A model generated the notes under the pieces. The model worked only from the letters and a program-made list of their open reading frames with translations, was not told the DNA's origin and searched no databases. Of a stretch of DNA of 64,000 nt, positions 57,118 through 64,000 are shown one piece after another. The stretch is from Coccinella septempunctata (lineage: Eukaryota; Arthropoda; Insecta; Coleoptera; Coccinellidae). Location of the stretch: positions 28,238,001-28,302,000 of the forward strand of contig NC_058192.1 of the NCBI RefSeq assembly GCF_907165205.1, read 5' to 3'. The position numbers were made by a program, and so were the translations under genes. Position 1 is the stretch's first letter, and each line of letters opens with the position of its first letter.

Positions 57118-60100
57118 CAGCATGCGGGACACCAACGGCAGAACGCTAAGAAGGCGGGCGCCTGCCATACAAAAAGCTACGCCTCTAGACGAGGAGGACA
57201 TCGACGAGGAGAGAGTTCAGGTTGTCGGTCGCATAGGGATTCAAAGCTCGCAAGAGCACCCCGTAGTCGGAACCGGCAGCCGAAACAGGACAGCACAAAG
57301 GGGACGCCACAAGTGGACGCCCGAGCAGCATAGCCTGCTGTCTGCGCTATACAGAAGATCAGGACCCGACAGAAGGGGATACATGAATAGGCTGCATGGT
57401 CTGTGGTGCGAAAACTGTCCAGACCTCAACTACATGACGCAGCAAAACCTGAGAGATCAGATCAGTCATCTCAAAAGAAGAGGAATCTTGCAGCGGCTTC
57501 GAGAGCAAGGAAGGTCGGAACAACAAGCTGAGGAGCAGGTGGCAGATGCTTTGAGCCAACATCAGCAATTGACGGTTGACATAACTCAAGAACAAGCTGT
57601 AGCCCTTTTGAGTGATATCGCGGGCCGAACCAGGACTGGTACACGCTCCAACAGGCCAATAACGGAACATGTGAGAGATGTTCCAGATATAGAACGCGCT
57701 GAAGAGCAGGTGACAGATGCTCCAGACCAACAACACCAAGCGATGACTCACAGAAGTGAAGCTGTAGCCCTAGAAGCAAGGCCAAGAACGGAACAAGTGA
57801 GAGAAGTTCCAGAGATAGAACTAGCTGAAGAGCAGGTGACAGATGCTCCAGACCGACAGCAACAAAGGCCAAGGAGAGATTCATCAGAGTTAATCGACAA
57901 TACAAAAGAGGCTTTTGAGGCTGCCGTTGGAGACCCACTGATCAAACCCACCCGGATAAAATCAAGACACAAGGCTGAAGATCTAGCCGTTTTGAATAGC
58001 ATCATTCAAGATCATCTTAACGAGACCTGCTCAATGGAAGAGGTGGAGGCTGCAGTGAGAGCAGCCGCTTATCTACTATGTCCACCGAAAAGTACAGCTG
58101 CGAATAATAATAATAAGCATAGGAAAAGGCTAAATCGACTTGACATCAAAATAAAATCAATGAGGCAGCAGGCATCATGGTACCAATGTGTCATAGATGT
58201 TCTGAAAGGAAAAACTAAACCGAGCAAGAGAATGAGGGAGATGATTGAGGAGCTTCGTGCTATACATGGTACCGTTAACTTGCCCACAGTCCATCTACTG
58301 AAGCAGAAAGCTGTAGATAAAATAAGATCACTTGCAGCAGCACGAAAGAAATTGATAAGGAGAAAAAGATGGATCGAAGATAACAACACCTTCACCGCGG
58401 AACCATCGAAATTATTTCAACCTCAACAGCAAGAGGTGCAAAACCCACCATCACCTCAGGACGTCGAAGAGTTTTGGAAAAGCCTGTACGAACAACCAGC
58501 AAAAACCAGGGATACTCCAGCACTACCCAGATTCCAGCAGATGTGTGATCAAACCCTACAGCAGAACGACGAACTTTCTGAAATATCACCCGAAGATATT
58601 AGACAAGCCCTTAAGAACAAGAATGATTTCACAGCACCCGGACCAGACGGTATTCAGAACTACTGGTGGAAGAGCTTTCCGGCTACACATAAACACCTGG
58701 CAAGATTATTCAGCGGAATGCTGATTCGCCGTGAGCCCATTCCTTCATGGTTGGTGGAGGGTAGGACAGTGCTGATACCAAAATCAGGGGACTTAGGGCA
58801 ACCCAAGAACTATCGCCCAATCACTTGCCTCAATACACTGTACAAGATATTCACAAGTGTTATTCAAGATCGAATTCTGAGGGTTATTGGACCAGTGTGG
58901 GACAGTATCTACGAACAGAGGGGAGCAAAGAAAGGAGTGCAAGGATGCAAGGACAACTTGCTGATCGACAAGAGCGTATGCCTAGACGCCAGACATTACA
59001 AGCGCGACCTACATACATCATGGTTAGACTACGCGAAAGCATTTGACACCTCGCCGCACGACCTGATCATACGACTATTAAAAATGCTGAAAGTCCACCC
59101 TAACATCATCCATGCGATAGAAAGCATCATTGCGTTGTGGAAAACGAAGTTTGCCATCCGAGCAGAGGGACGAACCGTGTGTACGGGATGGGTGAGGTAC
59201 AGAAGAGGAGTGTTCCAGGGAAATTCGCTAAGCCCGTTATTATTCTGCATAACACTCATGCCACTATCAATTGAGCTGAGGGCAAGCAAAATAGGATACA
59301 AGGCCGGTCCACCAGGCAGAAGGAACCACCTGATCTCCCACCTTATGTACGTGGACGACTTGAAACTCTACGCTCCCTCCAGGACCGCACTACAGCAACT
59401 ATTGAATATCGTTTCCGACTACACCTCTGCAATGGGAATGTCGTTTGGTTTGGACAAGTGTGCTGTCTTTCATCTCCGCAGGGGCAGGGTTGATGATCCA
59501 GGAGAAGATATCCAACTGGAAGATGGAATGACTTTTCGACGTCTGGAAGAGGGAGAAACTTACAAGTTTCTCGGGATGAAACAGAGGGGAGTACTGGAGA
59601 CAACCCAGATAAAGGACGCCTTATCAGCCAGCTACAAGAAGAAGCTGAGAGACATCTGGAAATCACAGCTGTCAGGAAAGAACAAAGTATCAGCTACAAA
59701 TATGCTAGCCATCCCGATACTTACCTACTCTTTCGGGGTGGTAAACTGGACGGTGAACGAACTCCTCGATCTTGATAGGTCAACAAGAAAAACGATGAAC
59801 ATGAATCGTAGCCTTCACCCAAATAGCTCGATTCAGAGGATATACCTTCCCCGAAGCCAGGGGGGTAGAGGATTGCAATGTTTGGAATATCAACACTATC
59901 AACAAACATTGGAAACAGCAGTAAGGGTCCTAAGAAGTGAAGATCCGCTTCTGAAGTTTGTAGCTCAGCATGAACTCGCGAACCACGGAGCCTTCCTATT
60001 CCGAGCTGGACAGAGAGCCTTGGAGAAGCTCGGTATAACCGGCGTGTCGATCGATCCTGAGCGTGCTGGAGCACCGATCACTCAAGCGGACCAAAGAAGG

Positions 60101-60934
60101 CTAGCAAGACTGATCCGGAAGTCTCAGTCGAATACATTACTCGAACATCATATGAGTAAGAGCCTGCACTCCATATTTTTCAGGAGTTTAAAAGACCAAG
60201 ATCTGTCGGAGGAATTGTCTTTCGCCTTTCTAAAGTCGGCTAGCCTTAAGTCAGAGACGGAGGGATTTGTGATGGCTTGTCAGGATGGAGTAATAAATAC
60301 CAGATGGTATAAAAAGAACATCATGAAAATGGACACCCCAACAACGTGCAGAGCGTGCCATAGTCAACAAGAAACGATTATGCACATTCTTTCCGCCTGC
60401 AGAGTCCATGCTCCATCGGGGTATATAGAGAGACACAACGCGGCACTCCGAGTTCTCTACTTCCATCTGAGGGCGGCATATGAGATAGACAAAGAACCGG
60501 TGCTACCATATGTGCCTCTGGAGATTGAAGCGGTGGTCCAGAACGAGAAAGCTCGAATATACTGGAACTATCCTGTCCCAACAACACGGCAGATCAATGC
60601 AATAAAGCCAGACATACTTCTTTTGAACAAAGAGCTGAAGGAATTGTTCGTCGTGGAATTCTCATCCCCTGCAGAAACCAACATGGTGATGAAGGAAGAG
60701 CAGAAAAGACAAAAATACAAAGATCTTGTTTTCGAGCTTGGAACTATGTACCCGGGTCATAAAGTCAAGATGGTTGTACTGATCATAGGATGTCTCGGAG
60801 GAATGAGAGCCAACTACGTGGAAGAATTGAAGATTATTCCGGCCTGCAGATCTTGGGCCGAGATACTAGCGCACAGAATGCAGAAGGCGGTGTTGCTTGT
60901 GTCACTGCATATCATCAGATCCCATGAACTCTAG
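56990..60934 (+). CDS. Element B: intact R2/R4-type Myb-RT-endonuclease polyprotein
   Basis: An uninterrupted frame of 1,314 codons. The likely start is ATG 57122 (residue 45, MRDTNGRTLRRRAPA), four bases after the stop of element A. Myb-like region at 107-165 (HKWTPEQHSLLSALYRR, CPDLNYMTQQNLRDQI). A linker carries three repeats of AEEQVxDA. RT at about 540-830: FTAPGPDGIQNYWWK, YRPITCLNTLYK (608), SWLDYAKAFDTSPHD, VFQGNSLSPLLFCI, YVDD at 787. Thumb, then RIYLPRSQGGRGLQC. Zinc knuckle at 1120-1137 (CRACHSQQETIMHILSAC). Endonuclease: KPD (D1208), VVEF (E1223), then a KxxKYKDL segment; it ends QKAVLLVSLHIIRSHEL. All key motifs are present, so the protein may be functional. It is TAA-flanked like Dong. 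Confidence 0.9.
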   Translation: MQRNTVCSDRKCGWSRNPTYSREARSDPDPTTTTSPKTGAGRDSMRDTNGRTLRRRAPAIQKATPLDEEDIDEERVQVVGRIGIQSSQEHPVVGTGSRNRTAQRGRHKWTPEQHSLLSALYRRSGPDRRGYMNRLHGLWCENCPDLNYMTQQNLRDQISHLKRRGILQRLREQGRSEQQAEEQVADALSQHQQLTVDITQEQAVALLSDIAGRTRTGTRSNRPITEHVRDVPDIERAEEQVTDAPDQQHQAMTHRSEAVALEARPRTEQVREVPEIELAEEQVTDAPDRQQQRPRRDSSELIDNTKEAFEAAVGDPLIKPTRIKSRHKAEDLAVLNSIIQDHLNETCSMEEVEAAVRAAAYLLCPPKSTAANNNNKHRKRLNRLDIKIKSMRQQASWYQCVIDVLKGKTKPSKRMREMIEELRAIHGTVNLPTVHLLKQKAVDKIRSLAAARKKLIRRKRWIEDNNTFTAEPSKLFQPQQQEVQNPPSPQDVEEFWKSLYEQPAKTRDTPALPRFQQMCDQTLQQNDELSEISPEDIRQALKNKNDFTAPGPDGIQNYWWKSFPATHKHLARLFSGMLIRREPIPSWLVEGRTVLIPKSGDLGQPKNYRPITCLNTLYKIFTSVIQDRILRVIGPVWDSIYEQRGAKKGVQGCKDNLLIDKSVCLDARHYKRDLHTSWLDYAKAFDTSPHDLIIRLLKMLKVHPNIIHAIESIIALWKTKFAIRAEGRTVCTGWVRYRRGVFQGNSLSPLLFCITLMPLSIELRASKIGYKAGPPGRRNHLISHLMYVDDLKLYAPSRTALQQLLNIVSDYTSAMGMSFGLDKCAVFHLRRGRVDDPGEDIQLEDGMTFRRLEEGETYKFLGMKQRGVLETTQIKDALSASYKKKLRDIWKSQLSGKNKVSATNMLAIPILTYSFGVVNWTVNELLDLDRSTRKTMNMNRSLHPNSSIQRIYLPRSQGGRGLQCLEYQHYQQTLETAVRVLRSEDPLLKFVAQHELANHGAFLFRAGQRALEKLGITGVSIDPERAGAPITQADQRRLARLIRKSQSNTLLEHHMSKSLHSIFFRSLKDQDLSEELSFAFLKSASLKSETEGFVMACQDGVINTRWYKKNIMKMDTPTTCRACHSQQETIMHILSACRVHAPSGYIERHNAALRVLYFHLRAAYEIDKEPVLPYVPLEIEAVVQNEKARIYWNYPVPTTRQINAIKPDILLLNKELKELFVVEFSSPAETNMVMKEEQKRQKYKDLVFELGTMYPGHKVKMVVLIIGCLGGMRANYVEELKIIPACRSWAEILAHRMQKAVLLVSLHIIRSHEL

Positions 60935-61124
60935 ATGCCACTTGCAGCTCATCTCTTTTGTTAAGGGACGCTGCAAGGGCTGGACGAAGAACTTCTCCGT
61001 GGAATGTGTGAGGGGTTTTTAGTGAGTAGCCAAACAAGATCTCGGAGTCTCACACTACCTAGAGTGCGGACCCTCTGGGTGCCCATAAAGGGTTTTCCCC
61101 TCACACGAAGGAAAAAAAAAAAAA
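60935..61124 (+). promoter_or_regulatory. 3' untranslated region of element B with terminal stem
   Basis: Between the stop and a poly(A) run (61112-61124), GTGTGAGGGG (61006-61015) is perfectly complementary to CCCCTCACAC (61097-61106), enclosing about 80 bases. In R2-type elements the protein recognises a folded 3' UTR to start reverse transcription, so a recognition role here is a reasonable inference. The A run leads directly into (TAA)7. Confidence 0.55.
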
Positions 61125-61145
61125 TAATAATAATAATAATAATAA
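61125..61145. repeat. (TAA)n tract, right flank of the twin element
   Basis: Seven TAA units between the A run of element B and the 3' end of the minus-strand CR1-like element. For the latter this is a (TTA)n tail, so the microsatellite plausibly came from that tail before A and B inserted. Confidence 0.8.
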
Positions 61146-62505
61146 CTTCATTTATCCAACAGGAAAATCCCAGTAACAGGGTAACAAATTACATAAACTC
61201 AAAGAAAAATACATGTGAATTCCCCATAAGCAAAACGAAATGAAATGGCAAGCACCTCAATACAATAATTAATCCGAGAAAAAAAAAACACACAACTATA
61301 ATAGACCAATTCCAACTTTATTAGCACAATCACAAAGCCGATATACTGGTGCCCGCTGGAGAATGTTGGTCCGAGGCGTGGGCAGACTAAACATCAGAGA
61401 ACCCCTGGCAGCCATTCTTGGGACGTAGATGTTTACCCGAGAGAGAAGGAATGGGCAGTCAATCTTTCCACTTAAAAGTTTTAGGGCGAATCTCGCACAC
61501 TGCTGAACCTGACGTTCAATTAAGGTTGAAAGCCTCAGCTCCCTCGCTATGCTTGAAAGATCAGCACCACGCTCAGGATAAATGCCTGTCTTCCTATATT
61601 CGACATATTTCAGGAACTTCCTATGAATCCGCTCAATGGATGTAAGATGCGTGGCATAAATTGGGAACCAAATTATGTTAGCGTATTCCAACCTACTGAG
61701 AACAAGTGAGAAGTAAACACTTCTGAGAGCAGACAGATCGTCGAGCTCACGGAAGCTCCTGAACAGGAAACCCAAAGATCTACAAGCAGATGCACACAGA
61801 TCTTCAACATGTGGAACAAAACTCAGCTCACTGTCAAACCAAACTCCCAGGTCACGAAAACGATCACCTACCGCAATAAGATCATTCCCAATGTGATAAG
61901 CGAAAGCTAGCGGGTGCGCCCTCCTGGTGAAAGTAACTTTAAAACACTTCTTCAAATTTAAAATAAGTCCATTCCGGAAGCACCAACCGTGAACCAACTG
62001 CAAACTTGACTGAAGAAGTAACTGGTCATTAATTCCAAATATTCTCATGAAAAGCTTCAGATCATCAGCATAGGCTAGAGCCCCACAATTGAGAGAGCAT
62101 AAAAGGTCATCAATGAAAATCACAAACAACAATGGTCCGAGGTTAGATCCCTGAGGAACACCAAACTTGAGCTCATATTCAAAAGATCTGAATCCATTGT
62201 AGAATACATAATTAGTTCTTCCACTTAAATAGGAATGAATCAACTTCACAAAATTAGGAGTAAAACCAAATGATGCTAGCTTTTTCAAAAGCAAATTATG
62301 GTCAACGGTATCGAAGGCACGTGAGAAATCTGTATAGATCACATCGACCTGACCTCCATCATCAAGGGACTCTGCTATGACCTGCGAAATTGTGGCTAGG
62401 TTAGTTACAGTCGACCTCCCCCGGACAAAACCATGCTGTGCTGATGATAAACGTTGTTTAATATGGTGGTAAATGCTTGAATACAGAACCTCTTCATATA
62501 TCGTC
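61146..62505 (-). pseudogene. CR1/Jockey-group non-LTR element, 5'-truncated
   Basis: The minus-strand frame 62342-61296 (348 codons) reads MIYTDFSRAFDTVDHNLLLKKL (motif A), GVPQGSNLGPLLFVIFIDDL (motif B), ALAYADDLKLF (motif C, YADD), then LGVWFDSELSF and the C-terminus. Upstream in the same frame, to about 62505, QHGFVRGRSTVTNL gives the earlier RT motif. Endonuclease and ORF1 are missing; the element ends abruptly at 62505 against Jockey sequence, typical 5' truncation. The 3' end is GGATAAATGAAG(TTA)n read on the minus strand. The RT core itself has no stop, so this is a recent insertion. Confidence 0.85.
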
Positions 62506-63122
62506 TCAAAGGTAGATGACTATAGAAAAATAACGAAATTTTTTGACCAACTTTGAAAAGAGTACTCAATCTACCGGATAGAAAAGGAAAATAAGATATA
62601 AGCCGACATAACGCATCTGCGTTATGATCTAGAATTGATCAAAAAACGACCTGAAGTTCCAAGAAATCTTCGATGCTGAGGTGTCCAGAATGACAGCTAA
62701 TAAAACGAGAAAGCCTTTATACCTCGTCAAAACACAAAGCCAATGCCTTACATGTCAGATGTACGGACAAGCACAAAACAAATGCTCCTTTCCATTCAGA
62801 TATGTGAAATGTTCGGGTGATCATAGCACCAAAGACTACAAACTCAACAGAAAATGTGGAAATGGAAATGTCAGATGCGTTCTAGAGGACAAGAAGGCCA
62901 CCAAGCTAAAAAGAATGTAGTGTATTCAAACTGGCGACAAGAAAGAAGAAAACCGTCCAAAATACTGCAGGAGAAAGTAAAGTCCATACCCAAAGAAGAT
63001 GAGAAGAAAAAAAGTAGTCAAGGCCCGCACAGATTAAAGAGCAACAGAAAGAGCCTCAAGCAAAAGCGACGACAAACGTCCAAAAATAAAATAAGAAAGT
63101 CTCTGAATCCGCCGACGATCTA
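62506..63122 (+). pseudogene. Jockey ORF1, 3' half (Pre-C2HC end and zinc knuckles)
   Basis: Begins VDDYRKITKFFDQL (62506), continuing the domain broken off at 53131, with stops. The frame 62681-62920 reads VSRMTANKTRKPLYLV (start MSRMTANK), then CLTCQMYGQAQNKC and CVKCSGDHSTKDC-like KCSGDHSTKDY, the zinc-knuckle pair of Jockey ORF1; some Cys and His are replaced. 62854-63123 continues in another frame with a basic tail (KKSSQGPHRLKSNRKSLKQKRR). Nucleic-acid-binding function in the live family; dead here. Confidence 0.75.
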
Positions 63123-63720
63123 GACACTTTCATAGAAAAAAAGATTGAAAATTGAGACAGAAGTGGAGGAAAAAATACATGCAAGGACTGTTCAGTAAAC
63201 TGAATAACTTGACCTTACAACTAGGAAAAATTTCCTCAAGATAGTATCCTGCAACATGAACGAGGTCAAAACTTCCTAGGTAGAAGAAATTTTATCAGAT
63301 AGAAAACTAGATATTAGAGCCTGACAAAAAACAAGAATCCAGCCCAATTGATGAATTATGAGACATACAGATGCGACAGAATAGCAAACCCTGGAGAAGA
63401 CGTAGCTATTGGTGAGAAGAGATCTGAAACACTATTTCAAAGAAAGATCCGACGAGTTAGAACCCTCTACTCAACCGAACCCTCAGCCATATATTTATAT
63501 TTTATATTGCTTTCCGATGCCAGATTTACCTTCCACAGTCCCGTAATTGCAATTTAATGAAATTTTGTCGGATTTCTAGGGGTTGCATCTCAGCCATCTT
63601 GAATATTTTATAAAGAAAATTTTTGCTGCTATGACTTATATTGATGACTTCTACCTTCTTTAAAAAAAACTCCTTCGAAAATACCCTGTATAACAGAAGG
63701 ATTCCAGAAAAAAACAAGCG
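63123..63720. other. Decayed sequence between Jockey ORF1 and RT
   Basis: No endonuclease motif found. Bases about 63520-63710 look like a separate small insertion (TTTCTAGGGGTTGCATCTCAGCC, ending ATACCCTGTATAACAG), after which Jockey RT sequence begins. Confidence 0.4.
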
Positions 63721-63721
63721 A

Positions 63722-64000
63722 AATGTCTTGTTCTCCTAGATGTCGCCAGAGCATTCGACAGAGTGTGGCATGAAAGATTGATTTCTAAAATGAGATGTGC
63801 TGGATATTCGATCAAACCATACAAGCTAATTAGAAATTATTTGAGGAATAGGAGATTCTACGTGAATGTGGAAGTAGAAATATCCGAAACCAGATATACA
63901 TATGTAAGCAGTAGTGCCTCAAGTGTCAGTACTTGGCCACTACCGTACGATATACACATTTACGATATTCCAAAAAATCCAAGAACTATGCTGACACTAT
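63722..64000 (+). pseudogene. Jockey reverse transcriptase fragment, cut by the window edge
   Basis: The stretch reads CLVLLDVARAFDRVWHERLI, KMRCAGYSIKPYKLIRNYLRNRRFYV, and after a frame change the DIPKNPRTMLTL ending, the region from motif A to just before the YADD motif. The motif B sequence (PQGS) is degraded. It lies downstream of, and in the same orientation as, the ORF1 halves, so all belong to one Jockey insertion. Confidence 0.75.

Overview
The window looks like a transposon graveyard from an AT-rich animal genome, almost certainly an insect. The repertoire points that way: R2/R4-like, Jockey, RTE and CR1-like non-LTR elements, a Penelope-like element, a Ty3/gypsy element, and P-like (THAP), mariner, hAT and PIF/Harbinger DNA transposons. 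The species cannot be fixed from the sequence. I found no convincing single-copy host gene, no rRNA and no intact tRNA. Nearly every recognisable reading frame belongs to a mobile element.

Layout. 0-2.6 kb: scraps of an R2-type non-LTR element, a Jockey ORF1 and a THAP-like remnant. 2.6-6.4 kb: a decayed P-like (THAP) transposon with introns and a triplicated mini-exon, carrying an internally deleted mariner-type element. 7.5-9.6 kb: a foldback element, a tandem repeat and a dispersed hairpin repeat. 9.6-15.7 kb: two PIF/Harbinger copies joined as an inverted dimer, holding a small MITE, a 1.95-kb palindrome and a hAT-like element that contains a tRNA-like foldback. 15.7-21.1 kb: a Penelope-like element (minus strand) split by a 2.0-kb hAT element. 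21.1-30.1 kb: a second THAP copy split by a Ty3/gypsy element, whose 5' LTR has two DNA-transposon insertions and whose integrase region has another. 30.1-33 kb: dispersed repeats and unassigned sequence.

33.05-41.24 kb is a recent tandem duplication of about 4 kb. Each copy holds an RTE fragment, a piece of an R2-type element and a mariner; they differ mainly by expansion of an (AT)n tract. 41-53 kb holds further non-LTR 3' ends, a third THAP copy with a foldback inserted, and a mariner-type fragment.

53.1-61.15 kb is the most interesting part. Two divergent full-length R2/R4-type polyproteins (Myb-like domain, reverse transcriptase, zinc knuckle, restriction-like endonuclease) lie head to tail with overlapping reading frames. 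(TAA)n tracts flank the pair. Element A has one in-frame stop; element B has an uninterrupted frame of about 1,300 codons. Both begin at a nearly identical stop-then-restart sequence (TGACAGCATG), so the stop of A sits four bases before the likely start of B. The pair lies in the microsatellite tail of a 5'-truncated CR1-like element (minus strand), which itself split a Jockey element whose halves lie at 52.7-53.1 kb and 62.5-63.1 kb. The pair could be a twin-ORF element or a template-jump chimera; the sequence alone does not decide.
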